A stretch of DNA of 10,925 bases from Bacteroidota bacterium (GCA_030706665.1 JAUZOB010000088.1:1-10925), one strand, 5' to 3'; positions 1 through 6,283 are shown, counted from the stretch's first letter. Notes: a model not told the origin generated them from the sequence alone. Made by a program: numbers and translations.

Positions 1-408
1 CACTAAGGAAATAGTGTCTGTTCTTTGTCGTAAAACCGATTTGCGAATCAATTTGGTAAGTGCCGCAAGTCGATACACGAACAGGAATAGGAACAAAAGG
101 ACCCCCGAAAGATAAATGATGCCTGACAGGCCATATTCAGACAAAATCATTGAAAACTTATCCGTATAGGCATGTGCATACACCGGCACAGTATCCAGAA
201 CTACCGAAAGAGTCGCGTTTGCTTTCTCTCCACCCGTATAGACCGGAATTCTTACAAAAGGCATTATCAAAGAAAATGCAGCAGATGCCAACAGATACAC
301 TCTGTTAAATCTGAAATAGGTCTCTTTTCGTAAGAAAAGAATATAGATCAGTGATAATATCCCCAAACTGATTCCCGAGTCCAGGATAAAGTGGAAATAA
401 GCATTCAT
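1..408 (-). CDS. M56 (BlaR1/MecR1-like) membrane sensor protease, N-terminal part only
   Basis: The gene is open from an ATG at 408 to the window edge, giving 136 residues with no stop, so the 3' part is missing. It begins MNAYFHFILDSG and carries the FLRKETYFRFNRVYLL stretch (residues 25-40) that is typical of M56 proteins of Bacteroidota. Hydrophobic segments lie at about residues 12-26, 37-52 and 93-114, consistent with the multi-pass membrane domain. The zinc HExxH motif expected in this family would lie beyond the window and cannot be checked. The start is 2 nt after the repressor stop codon, so the two genes are almost certainly co-transcribed. Family members sense a signal at the membrane and trigger cleavage of the partner BlaI-type repressor. 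In Bacteroidota many such pairs are not linked to a beta-lactamase, so no antibiotic role is claimed. The start could instead be the out-of-frame ATG at 404, but only the 408 frame gives this protein. Confidence 0.85.
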   Translation of the reverse strand, partial: MNAYFHFILDSGISLGILSLIYILFLRKETYFRFNRVYLLASAAFSLIMPFVRIPVYTGGEKANATLSVVLDTVPVYAHAYTDKFSMILSEYGLSGIIYLSGVLLFLFLFVYRLAALTKLIRKSVLRQRTDTISLV

Positions 409-410
409 GT

Positions 411-794
411 CTATTTTCTTTTATGTTTTTCTTTCTCCAAATCTTCTTTCACTTCTTCAATCAGACGATCAAGTTCTGCAAGATCCATTTTGTCTTCTTT
501 TGCAAAGAAGGATACCATTTCCCGAAAAGAATTTCCAAAATAGTTCTTCATGAAGTTTTGCATATAGGAACGGATATACTCTTTTTTAGAGATCAACGGA
601 AAATATTCATGGGTTTTGCCATAAGCGTTATGCCCCACAAACTTCTTCTTTTCCAATATCCGCACTATTGTAGAGATCGTATTATAAGCCGGTTTCGGTT
701 CATCTATTTTATCGATGATATCCTTAACGAACCCTTTTTTCAATCTCCACAATATCTGCATTACCTGCTCCTCTGCTTTTGTCAATTCTCTCAT
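411..794 (-). CDS. BlaI/MecI-family transcriptional repressor
   Basis: This 127-residue protein has the usual length of the BlaI/MecI/CopY family. It starts MRELTKAEEQVMQILW, the standard first helix, followed by a winged helix-turn-helix with the recognition-helix region PAYNTISTIVRILEKKKFV (residues 35-53) and wing GKTHEYFP (59-66). Residues 70-127 form the helical dimerisation and cleavage part. The family binds dyad operators as dimers and is inactivated by proteolysis set off by the M56 partner, which is encoded 2 nt downstream. Two dyads AACTA-N6-TAGTT lie directly upstream of this gene on its own promoter, so autorepression is likely. The same dyads occur in front of the divergent gene at 1057. 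At the position that aligns by eye with the staphylococcal Asn-Phe cleavage site the sequence is SFFAKED (95-101), so any cleavage bond would be Phe-Phe or nearby. The family call is firm; the inducing signal is unknown. Confidence 0.93.
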   Translation of the reverse strand: MRELTKAEEQVMQILWRLKKGFVKDIIDKIDEPKPAYNTISTIVRILEKKKFVGHNAYGKTHEYFPLISKKEYIRSYMQNFMKNYFGNSFREMVSFFAKEDKMDLAELDRLIEEVKEDLEKEKHKRK

Positions 795-818
795 CTTTAT
801 ATCAATTTTATTCTTTAT

Positions 819-849
819 TAAAGATACAACTAATCAGGTAGTTTTACAA
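819..849 (-). promoter_or_regulatory. Promoter of the repressor-M56 operon
   Basis: Read on the minus strand, a TTG at 849-847 is followed after 20 nt by TATCTTTA at 826-819, close to the Bacteroidota -33/-7 pattern (TTTG, about 19 nt, TAnnTTTG). The -33 element overlaps the edge of the distal operator and the proximal operator fills the gap between the two boxes. A bound repressor would therefore block RNA polymerase. Transcription would start near 812, leaving a leader of about 18 nt. Confidence 0.6.
828..843. promoter_or_regulatory. BlaI-type operator 1 (AACTA-N6-TAGTT)
   Basis: This is a perfect inverted repeat, AACTA (828-832) and TAGTT (839-843), around a 6-nt spacer. It sits between the -33 and -7 boxes of the repressor promoter. 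The size and symmetry suit a BlaI dimer, and the site recurs at 848, 970 and 990. Binding is inferred from position and repetition. Confidence 0.75.
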
Positions 850-863
850 CTATTTAATTAGTT
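848..863. promoter_or_regulatory. BlaI-type operator 2 (AACTA-N6-TAGTT)
   Basis: This is a second perfect copy, AACTA (848-852) and TAGTT (859-863), placed exactly 20 bp from operator 1. That spacing is about two helical turns, so both dimers would lie on the same DNA face. It overlaps the -33 element of the repressor promoter. Confidence 0.75.
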
Positions 864-969
864 AATAAATGCAAAAAAATATCGTTAAATCATATTTTTC
901 ATAGGCAGTCAAAATTAGTGGTCATAACAAATCATCATTTCCATTTTGAAGCTTCTGATACAAATATAC

Positions 970-985
970 AACTAATAAATTCGTT
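970..985. promoter_or_regulatory. BlaI-type operator 3, imperfect (AACTA-N6-TCGTT)
   Basis: AACTA (970-974) and TCGTT (981-985) match the operator pattern with one changed base in the second half-site. It is 20 bp from operator 4, the same spacing as operators 1 and 2, and lies upstream of the rightward membrane-protein gene. The flank ATACAACTAA also matches operator 1. Confidence 0.65.
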
Positions 986-1014
986 TTGCAACTATATTTT
1001 TAGTTTTAACTTAC
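985..1014 (+). promoter_or_regulatory. Proposed promoter of the rightward membrane-protein gene
   Basis: TTTG at 985-988 is followed after 18 nt by TAACTTAC at 1007-1014, a partial match to TAnnTTTG. The layout around the two operators copies that of the repressor promoter, which is the main support. Transcription would start near 1021, giving a leader of about 36 nt before the ATG at 1057. TATATTCG at 1031-1038 is a competing -7 candidate without a good -33 partner. Confidence 0.45.
990..1005. promoter_or_regulatory. BlaI-type operator 4 (AACTA-N6-TAGTT)
   Basis: This is a perfect inverted repeat, AACTA (990-994) and TAGTT (1001-1005). It lies 1 nt before the proposed -7 box of the rightward gene, the same offset as operator 1 has from the repressor -7 box. 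It therefore probably controls the gene that starts at 1057. Confidence 0.72.
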
Positions 1015-1056
1015 ATGAGATTAAATTTTTTATATTCGTGCAAAATATTATCTCAA

Positions 1057-1494
1057 ATGGAAAACCAACCTCGCGAATCATTCCAGGTAACACCCCAGAT
1101 GATGTTAGACCTGTATACCGGAGCCAGATGGGCTCAATTTGTTGCTATCATTGGCTTCATTTTCTGTGGTATAATGTTTATATTCAGCATTCTACTAAGC
1201 TTCGTAAGCAGAATCATTCCTACTGAAGAGATCGGCAATTTTCCCAGACCCCTCATATCGGTAATCTATCTTATCTGTTGTGTTATTGCATTAGTTCCGC
1301 AAATATTTTTGTATAAATACTCATCAAATACAATCAAAGCAATTAATGAAGGAGATCAGACCTTTATTGCAAATGCATTTATGAATCTCAAGCGTTACTT
1401 TTTAACTATCGGGATCTTATTTATTATCTATTTCATATTTATTTTAATTTTATTCATATTGGGACTGCTGACTGCGGTCATTACTTCGATTTAA
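1057..1494 (+). CDS. Small membrane protein, DUF5362-like, probably in the BlaI regulon
   Basis: The product is a 145-residue integral membrane protein with no catalytic motif. A short polar N-terminus leads into hydrophobic segments at about residues 26-49, 66-86 and 115-142. Between segments two and three is a loop, FLYKYSSNTIKAINEGDQTFIANAFMNLKRYF (84-115 region), whose pattern of YSSNTIKAI and NLK resembles DUF5362 proteins of Bacteroidota. That assignment is from memory and moderate. The reading frame continues upstream to an ATG at 1015, but that codon falls within or before the likely transcription start, and the ATG at 1057 gives the usual N-terminus. The gene is divergent from the repressor and has two copies of the same operator in front, so it is likely repressed by the same protein. 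Its function is unknown; a role in envelope stress or in the signal sensed by the M56 protein would be speculation. Confidence 0.8.
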   Translation: MENQPRESFQVTPQMMLDLYTGARWAQFVAIIGFIFCGIMFIFSILLSFVSRIIPTEEIGNFPRPLISVIYLICCVIALVPQIFLYKYSSNTIKAINEGDQTFIANAFMNLKRYFLTIGILFIIYFIFILILFILGLLTAVITSI

Positions 1495-1540
1495 AAAAAA
1501 TAGGAGGATATTCCGGAACAAACCAGAATACCCTCCTATC
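1492..1540 (-). terminator. Intrinsic terminator for the amidase unit, possibly bidirectional
   Basis: The arms TAGGAGGATATTC (1501-1513) and GAATACCCTCCTA (1526-1538) form a 13-bp stem with one A-C mismatch and a 12-nt loop. On the minus strand the stem is followed by a run of eight or more T residues (complement of 1493-1500), the classic form, 20 nt after the amidase stop. On the plus strand only a weak T tract follows, but the hairpin starts 6 nt after the membrane-protein stop and may end that transcript too. Confidence 0.85.
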
Positions 1541-1560
1541 TTAAAAGACGAAGTTGTAAA

Positions 1561-2379
1561 TTATCTCCGTATAAAACTCAATCGTCCAAATTCTTTGATT
1601 TCAAAATCATCAGCTTCTCTGAATACAGGTAAAGCATTTCTTTGCTTTTCCAAATCTTTCATAGAGAGTACAACAGTTTGAACAGCTTCGGTATCAGCTG
1701 TTGCTTCCAACAATAAGTCTCCATTCAAATTTGCCACAAGAGACGAACCGCCATAATTGACCTGACATGCATCAGTCCCAACGCGATTAACCCCCATAAC
1801 ATAGGCTTGATTTTCAATAGCTCTCGCCTTTAATAGTGTTTTCCAGATATCAATCCGGTCTACAGGCCAATTAGCAACATTAAGAAGAATGTCATAATCA
1901 TTTCGACTTCTGTTCCATACCGGATACCTCAAATCATAACAGACTTGGGGGCAGATTCTCCAATCTTTAACCTGAAATACAACTCGTTTCCCTCCCTGAG
2001 AGAAATGAGCAGTTTCATTTCCTACCCGATATAAATGACGTTTGTCGTAATGACCTATTCGACCATCAGGTGTTATCCAAATAAACCGATTAAAATATTT
2101 GGTTTGGTCGATTATAGGCAACGAGCCACAAACGACAGCTCCTGTCTTTACGGCCATATCTGCCATCCAGACAATAGATTGCCCTTCCATCGTCTCAGCT
2201 GTTGTGCGTGAGTCCATGGAAAAACCGGTAGTAAAAAATTCAGGGAAAGCAATCAGATCAGTTTGTCCCGGCGTAATCTCCTTCAACAGATCTTTTAAGT
2301 GATCAAGATTTGCTTTTTTGTCCTCCCATTTTAAGTCAGCTTGAACGACTGTAACGCGAAGGTCTGTAATTTCATTCAT
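1561..2379 (-). CDS. Nitrilase-superfamily omega-amidase (YafV/Nit2-like)
   Basis: This 272-residue cytosolic carbon-nitrogen hydrolase has the full Glu-Lys-Cys triad: Glu in FPEFFTTGF (residue 47), Lys in YDKRHLY (113) and Cys in CPQVCYDLRYP (147). The CYDLRYP context and the length fit the YafV/Nit2 group. Its members hydrolyse alpha-ketoglutaramate and related keto-acid amides to the keto acid and ammonia, a salvage or metabolite-repair step. I chose the ATG at 2379; a TTG in frame at 2388 would add three residues and lies almost at the stop of the preceding gene. The start is 11 nt after the acyltransferase stop, so the two form a transcription unit that ends at the strong hairpin at 1492-1540. 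The acyltransferase partner does not suggest a shared pathway. Exact substrate is inferred from the family only. Confidence 0.9.
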   Translation of the reverse strand: MNEITDLRVTVVQADLKWEDKKANLDHLKDLLKEITPGQTDLIAFPEFFTTGFSMDSRTTAETMEGQSIVWMADMAVKTGAVVCGSLPIIDQTKYFNRFIWITPDGRIGHYDKRHLYRVGNETAHFSQGGKRVVFQVKDWRICPQVCYDLRYPVWNRSRNDYDILLNVANWPVDRIDIWKTLLKARAIENQAYVMGVNRVGTDACQVNYGGSSLVANLNGDLLLEATADTEAVQTVVLSMKDLEKQRNALPVFREADDFEIKEFGRLSFIRR

Positions 2380-2390
2380 ATCACACAATT

Positions 2391-2945
2391 TTAATCAATG
2401 TCACCGACTGAGAACTTTTCCGGATGCCTTGCAGTTACGTTCTTATAGCGACTCCGCAATCTGCGCATATCCGCATTAACATCATCAGTCAACTCAAATT
2501 TTTCAAAAATCCCTATTTCTTTTTTACCATAATCAAATACCCCAAGGTAAACCGGTATATCCGCATTGCGGGCTATAGCGTGAAAACCTGCTTTCCACCG
2601 AGTTGTTTTGCTGCGAGTACCTTCCGGTGTAATACACAAATGAAGAGTTTTTCTCTTCTTAAATTCATCAACGACTTGCATAATTGAATTAGCGCCATGT
2701 CGCCGATCTACGGGGATCCCTCCCATCTTCTTCAGTAATGAACCAAAGGGCCAAACAAAAGCTTCCTGTTTAATCAAAAATGAAGCCTTCATCCCCAAAG
2801 AAGTATAATACATCCACGAAACGAGAAAATCTAAATTACTGGTATGAGGAGCACCAATTATTATCCCTTTGTTTTCTTTTAGTGGTCCACTGATACCCTT
2901 CCACCCCCACAAGTTAAGTAAAATCTTACATATATATTTCAGCAT
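2391..2945 (-). CDS. PlsC-like 1-acylglycerol-3-phosphate acyltransferase family protein
   Basis: The 184-residue protein has the glycerolipid acyltransferase motifs in order: the catalytic HxxxxD as HTSNLD (His34, Asp39), the GGIPVDR block (residues 75-81), and the substrate-phosphate motif EGTR (108-111) in CITPEGTRSKTTRWKAGF. It is shorter than classical PlsC (about 240) and has only a weak hydrophobic N-terminus. This matches a compact group of Bacteroidota proteins annotated as acyltransferases or glycerol acyltransferases. It should act at the inner face of the cytoplasmic membrane, moving an acyl chain to a lysophospholipid or another acceptor; the acceptor cannot be read from the sequence. 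It is the first gene of a leftward pair with the omega-amidase and is divergent from the TatD gene across 100 nt. The ATG at 2945 is the only sensible start. Confidence 0.88.
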   Translation of the reverse strand: MLKYICKILLNLWGWKGISGPLKENKGIIIGAPHTSNLDFLVSWMYYTSLGMKASFLIKQEAFVWPFGSLLKKMGGIPVDRRHGANSIMQVVDEFKKRKTLHLCITPEGTRSKTTRWKAGFHAIARNADIPVYLGVFDYGKKEIGIFEKFELTDDVNADMRRLRSRYKNVTARHPEKFSVGDID

Positions 2946-2961
2946 AGCCTAATTTTTTTCA

Positions 2962-2969
2962 CAAAAATA
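2962..2969 (-). promoter_or_regulatory. -7 box of the acyltransferase-amidase unit
   Basis: The minus strand reads TATTTTTG, an exact match to the Bacteroidota -7 consensus TAnnTTTG, 16 nt ahead of the ATG. No good TTTG is present 19 nt upstream, so the -33 element is weak. Confidence 0.45.
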
Positions 2970-3045
2970 GTCATATCAATAAAGTAATGAATTCTATCTT
3001 CATAATTTCCTCGTTTTTTTTCCTTTTACGTAACTTGCATGCGAT

Positions 3046-3723
3046 ATGATCGAAAAAAAACTAATTGACATACATATTCACAACGGCAATGATACAACCA
3101 ATATTATTGCTATCAAAAACTATTTTATTGATCAGGCCATCTCATTACAGCCCGACGATAGAATATCAGTAGGATTACATCCGTGGCATATTGATGAAAC
3201 GATGAGTCAATGCTGGATTGATCAGCTGAATAATCTTGCAAAGCTACCACAAGTCCTTGCAATCGGAGAAACCGGGCTGGATTTACGAAAAGGGCCTTCG
3301 CTTGATATCCAAACAGAAATATTCATAAAACACATTGAAATCGCCGAGGCCCATAATCTGCCACTAATCATTCATTGTGTGAAAGCCTTTCCCAATCTAA
3401 TCGAATTAAAAAAACGGTTAAAACCTCACTCGCCATGGATTATTCATGGCTATACAGGAAATGCTGCGACGACTGCTCAACTGATTCGCCACAATTTCTT
3501 TTTCTCTTTTGGGAAGAGATTGCTACTACCCCAGTCGAATTTATCAGAAACACTTAAAATGATCCCCAAAGAGTTTATATTCTTTGAGACAGACGACTCA
3601 GGATTATCTGTAGAAGTCATATATCAAAGAGCAGCTGAGATTTTTCATTGCTCCGAGGTCGAATTAATTGATTTGATCTTCAGAAACTATCAAAAGATAT
3701 TTGAACATAGTGCAAAAAAATAA
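3046..3723 (+). CDS. TatD-family metal-dependent hydrolase
   Basis: The 225-residue protein carries the TatD amidohydrolase signature: HxH as IDIHIH (His10, His12), GLHPWH (43-48), Glu75 in AIGETGLDL, His110 in LIIHCVKA, His134 in WIIHGYTGN and Asp183 in FFETDDSGL. These are the expected ligands for a two-metal TIM barrel. Family members are deoxyribonucleases or phosphodiesterases involved in DNA repair, 3'-5' exonuclease activity or turnover. At 225 residues it is about 30 shorter than E. coli TatD, a common size in Bacteroidota, and no motif is missing. TAACTTGC at 3031-3038 loosely resembles a -7 box and would give an almost leaderless message. A gap of 111 nt separates it from the lipoprotein gene. 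The substrate is not known. Confidence 0.9.
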   Translation: MIEKKLIDIHIHNGNDTTNIIAIKNYFIDQAISLQPDDRISVGLHPWHIDETMSQCWIDQLNNLAKLPQVLAIGETGLDLRKGPSLDIQTEIFIKHIEIAEAHNLPLIIHCVKAFPNLIELKKRLKPHSPWIIHGYTGNAATTAQLIRHNFFFSFGKRLLLPQSNLSETLKMIPKEFIFFETDDSGLSVEVIYQRAAEIFHCSEVELIDLIFRNYQKIFEHSAKK

Positions 3724-3783
3724 AAATTAATTATCAGTTGTAATCCTTCTAAACATATCGTGTTATCTCAAAAATTTACGACA

Positions 3784-3813
3784 TTGGTGTAACAAAACAG
3801 TTTGATATCTGTC
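3784..3813 (+). promoter_or_regulatory. Possible promoter of the lipoprotein gene
   Basis: TTG at 3784-3786 and TATCTGTC at 3806-3813 are 19 nt apart. The -7 box matches TAnnTTTG at four of six fixed positions. The ATG follows 21 nt after the box. This is suggestive only. Confidence 0.35.
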
Positions 3814-3834
3814 TAAAGAGTAAAATAAATAACC

Positions 3835-4596
3835 ATGAAAAAGAGACGAACTATTCGAATTGTATACTCTCTGATCTTGCTTTTGGGTGTAACCTCCTGT
3901 TATTCGCCCAAAGAAGTGGTCAGGCTTAATCCTGAATCGTCAAAAACAAAATGGTTCTATGGAAAAGAATTTGTAAAAGATTCTCTGGATGGCATCATTG
4001 TAAGTATTGCATTTGACAAATTAACCCGGCCAAATCTGATTTTTGATGTCGAAGTTACCAATCAGTCCAATATGCCTTATCTGGTAGAACCGAATCAAAT
4101 TTATTATTTGGCACTCGACCAAAACCTAAACCCTCTTCAAGATAGCTTAAGAACCTATGCTCTTGATCCGGAACTTAAACTTCTGGAATATGACAAACGC
4201 ATCTCCTTAAATGAAGCACGACAGAAGAATGGTGCAATTATTGGTGCTGCTGCCGCAGGAGTTGCAATAGCCACTGCTATTGCTGCCTCATCAACTAATG
4301 ATGAGCACAAACAAAACAGAAGAGCAACAACCTCGTTTACATCTGCTGTGATTTCAGATGCAGCATCAACCACATCGGATGTCGCAAGGTGGCAAACCTA
4401 TAGTCTTGCAGATGAAAAAGCAGAATGGGAAAAATCATTTCTTCAGAAGACAACTCTTGACCCCGGCTGTTCTATTCGAGGCAAAGTCTTTATAAACTAT
4501 GATTCAAAAGCCTATTTTTACAAACTTTTCATTCCAATCGACAATCAAGAACTACAATTATTATTCAAACAACGAAAATACGATCCAAAAAATTAG
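3835..4596 (+). CDS. Lipoprotein of unknown function
   Basis: I do not recognise the family of this 253-residue protein. The N-terminus MKKRRTIRIVYSLILLLGVTSC is a lipoprotein signal peptide: positive residues, a hydrophobic core and lipobox V-T-S-C with the lipidated Cys at residue 22. The residue after the Cys is Tyr, which does not settle whether the protein stays in the inner membrane or moves on to the outer one. Residues 40-125 look like a compact beta-rich domain (KDSLDGIIVSIAFDKLTRPNLIFDVEVTNQSNMPYLVEPNQIYY). Residues 133-151 are an Ala/Gly-rich hydrophobic segment followed by a polar, low-complexity Ser/Thr stretch (152-180), and the C-terminal part ends with FINYDSKAYFYKLFIPID. The Ala/Gly segment may be membrane-inserted or self-associating. 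It stands alone between the TatD gene and a bidirectional hairpin. Confidence 0.8.
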   Translation: MKKRRTIRIVYSLILLLGVTSCYSPKEVVRLNPESSKTKWFYGKEFVKDSLDGIIVSIAFDKLTRPNLIFDVEVTNQSNMPYLVEPNQIYYLALDQNLNPLQDSLRTYALDPELKLLEYDKRISLNEARQKNGAIIGAAAAGVAIATAIAASSTNDEHKQNRRATTSFTSAVISDAASTTSDVARWQTYSLADEKAEWEKSFLQKTTLDPGCSIRGKVFINYDSKAYFYKLFIPIDNQELQLLFKQRKYDPKN

Positions 4597-4649
4597 ACAT
4601 ACATCAATATCGTTAAACAACAAAGAGCAGTTTCAACATTTTTCTGAAA

Positions 4650-4692
4650 ACAAAAGGGAAGAAAACCATTGATCGGTTCACTTCCCTTTTGT
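4650..4692. terminator. Bidirectional intrinsic terminator between the lipoprotein gene and tpx
   Basis: The arms ACAAAAGGGAAG (4650-4661) and CTTCCCTTTTGT (4681-4692) pair perfectly. An inner AACC (4664-4667) and GGTT (4675-4678) extend the stem across a small internal loop. It lies between convergent genes, 53 nt after one stop and 27 nt after the other, and the U-rich end is built into the stem on both strands. Confidence 0.85.
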
Positions 4693-4719
4693 CATATAAT
4701 CTCAATCGTAAAAACGATC

Positions 4720-5235
4720 TTATTTTAAACCTCTCACAACTTCCAACGCCTTTTCATAATTAGGTTCAAGAGTTACCTCGGGCACATATTCGACATAGCG
4801 AATTACGTCTCCTTTATCAACAATTACGGTACCGCGCGACAATAAACGCAATTCTTTCATCAGAAATCCATATTTTAAGCCGAAATCCGTTTCCCGATGA
4901 TCAGAAAGAGTGGTTACGTTGTTTAGTCCTTCAGCTGCACAAAACCGTTTCTGTGCAAAAGGAAGGTCACATGAAACAGATAACACAACAACATCTGCGC
5001 CCAATTTTTCGGCTTCTGCATTAAACCTGCGATTCTGTGCAGCACATACTCCTGTATCAATAGAAGGATATACCGCAATTACTTTAATCTTGTCTTTATA
5101 ATCGGAAAGATGAACGGGTTGAAGCCCAGAATTAATAACGGAAAAATCCGGTGCTATCTCACCTACGTGAACTTCCTGTCCGACTAATGTAACGGGATTT
5201 CCCGCAAAAGTAACTTTGTTCTTATAATCAGTCAT
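4720..5235 (-). CDS. tpx: Thiol peroxidase (Tpx-type peroxiredoxin)
   Basis: The 171-residue protein is an atypical two-cysteine peroxiredoxin. It shows the family-specific motif PSIDTGVC with the peroxidatic cysteine (Cys64) and SCDLPFAQKRFC with the resolving cysteine (Cys99), plus the N-terminal VTFAGNPVTLVG and the end block RYVEYVPEVTLEPNYEKAL. It reduces hydrogen peroxide and alkyl hydroperoxides, usually with thioredoxin as reductant, in the cytoplasm. An additional Cys at 89 next to the DLPFA block is not a catalytic position. I use the ATG at 5235; a TTG at 5259 would add eight residues (MFNQKKNQ) that do not look like Tpx, while MTDYKNKVTFAGNP has the normal beginning. The SDR gene lies 100 nt upstream on the same strand. 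I see no clear promoter in that gap, so read-through from the SDR gene is possible. Confidence 0.96.
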   Translation of the reverse strand: MTDYKNKVTFAGNPVTLVGQEVHVGEIAPDFSVINSGLQPVHLSDYKDKIKVIAVYPSIDTGVCAAQNRRFNAEAEKLGADVVVLSVSCDLPFAQKRFCAAEGLNNVTTLSDHRETDFGLKYGFLMKELRLLSRGTVIVDKGDVIRYVEYVPEVTLEPNYEKALEVVRGLK

Positions 5236-5335
5236 TTGATTCTTTTTTTGATTAAACAATAAAAAACAACTAAATGAACAGCATTACACACTATATGGTT
5301 CAAAAAAAATGTAAAAAATGCAATTCTTTTTGCTC

Positions 5336-6151
5336 CTATTTAAAAGGAGAATTGGGTTCTTTAGCCATATGACTGTATGTCAGCTTATCGAGTAAGCCTC
5401 CCATAAATTTTCCCAGGAAAACAGTAAACTTTCCTTCAATGAATGTGAGGATCAATTCTCGCTTTCGTTTCCGGATCGCCTGAACAATTTTTGAAGCACA
5501 CACCTCAGCAGACATCATTCTGGATTCATCACGGGGGGTCTCTCCTTGCCGGGCTCCTTCGGCATTAAGGGCCGAGAACCGTACCTCAGATGCTGTAAAT
5601 CCGGGAGCAGCAACCAACACATGCAATCCCTTTTTCAAATTTTCAATTCGAAGAGTATCCAAGAATCCCCTGATTGCAAACTTTGAAGCAGAATAGCCGG
5701 TTCTACCAGGCAATCCTACATATCCTGCAATTGAAATAATTCCAACTACCGAACCTTTTGTTTTCAGCAAATAAGGAAGAGCATACTTTGTACAGTAAAC
5801 AGTCCCCCAGAAATTCACATCCATCAATCGTTTTAAAACAGAAAGATCTAAATCTTCAAACAGGGCACGCATTGAAATGCCGGCATTATTAACCAAGATA
5901 TCGATCCGACCGAATCTGACAAATGCCTGCTCGATTAATTGTTTACATTCATCTTCAACGGAAACGTCTGTTTTCACCGAAAGGATCTCAGTATTTTTCA
6001 AATCAAGTTCAATCTGAGTCAAACGATCCGTTCTTCGTGCCGCGAGGACTAATTTTGCACCCTGCGCTGCAAATTCATAAGCCAAAGCCTTACCAATTCC
6101 CGATGAAGCACCGGTAATCACTACAACTTTGTCATTCATATCTTTAGTCAT
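5336..6151 (-). CDS. Short-chain dehydrogenase/reductase (classical SDR)
   Basis: This 271-residue oxidoreductase has every classical SDR element: the nucleotide-binding TGASSGIG (residues 13-20), AARR (37-40), an acidic DVS after strand 3 (62-64), NNAG (88-91), Asn113, catalytic Ser140, and Tyr153 with Lys157 in YSASK. ARR after the second strand, with two arginines, points to NADPH rather than NADH, by family knowledge. The substrate cannot be read; the long C-terminus with two hydrophobic stretches near KFTVFLGKFMGGLLDKL (residues 241-257) resembles the DltE/retinol-dehydrogenase-like branch. A start at the second Met (6139) would remove four residues. A good Bacteroidota promoter lies at 6175-6205. 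A weak GCAA/TTGC hairpin followed by T runs sits across the stop region (5320-5333) and may reduce read-through into tpx. Confidence 0.92.
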   Translation of the reverse strand: MTKDMNDKVVVITGASSGIGKALAYEFAAQGAKLVLAARRTDRLTQIELDLKNTEILSVKTDVSVEDECKQLIEQAFVRFGRIDILVNNAGISMRALFEDLDLSVLKRLMDVNFWGTVYCTKYALPYLLKTKGSVVGIISIAGYVGLPGRTGYSASKFAIRGFLDTLRIENLKKGLHVLVAAPGFTASEVRFSALNAEGARQGETPRDESRMMSAEVCASKIVQAIRKRKRELILTFIEGKFTVFLGKFMGGLLDKLTYSHMAKEPNSPFK

Positions 6152-6174
6152 TTACTTATATTTTTTCTTTTTAA

Positions 6175-6205
6175 CAAATGTAACAGGAACCATCTTTCAA
6201 AGAAA
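6175..6205 (-). promoter_or_regulatory. Promoter of the SDR gene
   Basis: Read on the minus strand, TTTC (6205-6202), 19 nt, then TACATTTG (6182-6175). The -7 box is an exact match to TAnnTTTG and the -33 box matches three of four bases. Transcription would start near 6168, about 17 nt before the ATG. Confidence 0.62.
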
Positions 6206-6252
6206 CAGAATCCAGGAAAAACTGTAAAAGATGAGATTTTTTCAGATCAATA

Positions 6253-6283
6253 TTTGGATTAATAAAAAAAGACACTACCTTTG
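6253..6283 (+). promoter_or_regulatory. Promoter of tRNA-Lys
   Basis: TTTG at 6253-6256, a 19-nt spacer and TACCTTTG at 6276-6283 are an exact match to the Bacteroidota vegetative promoter. Transcription would start near 6290, giving a tRNA leader of about 28 nt that must be removed. This is the best evidence in the window for the phylum. Confidence 0.88.

Noticed and set aside
1..794. Beta-lactam resistance locus
   Set aside because: No beta-lactamase or penicillin-binding protein gene is visible; BlaI/M56 pairs in Bacteroidota commonly serve other signals.
423..821. Plus-strand open frame of 132 codons opposite the repressor gene
   Set aside because: It is antisense to a clearly conserved BlaI-type gene, and its Phe-rich composition is what the complement of that gene produces.
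918..1226. Plus-strand open frame across the divergent region
   Set aside because: It runs through the operators and out of frame into the membrane-protein gene; no start signal or recognisable protein.
5320..5333. Hairpin GCAA/TTGC with T runs near the SDR stop as a terminator
   Set aside because: A 4-bp stem is too weak to call; mentioned only in the SDR entry.
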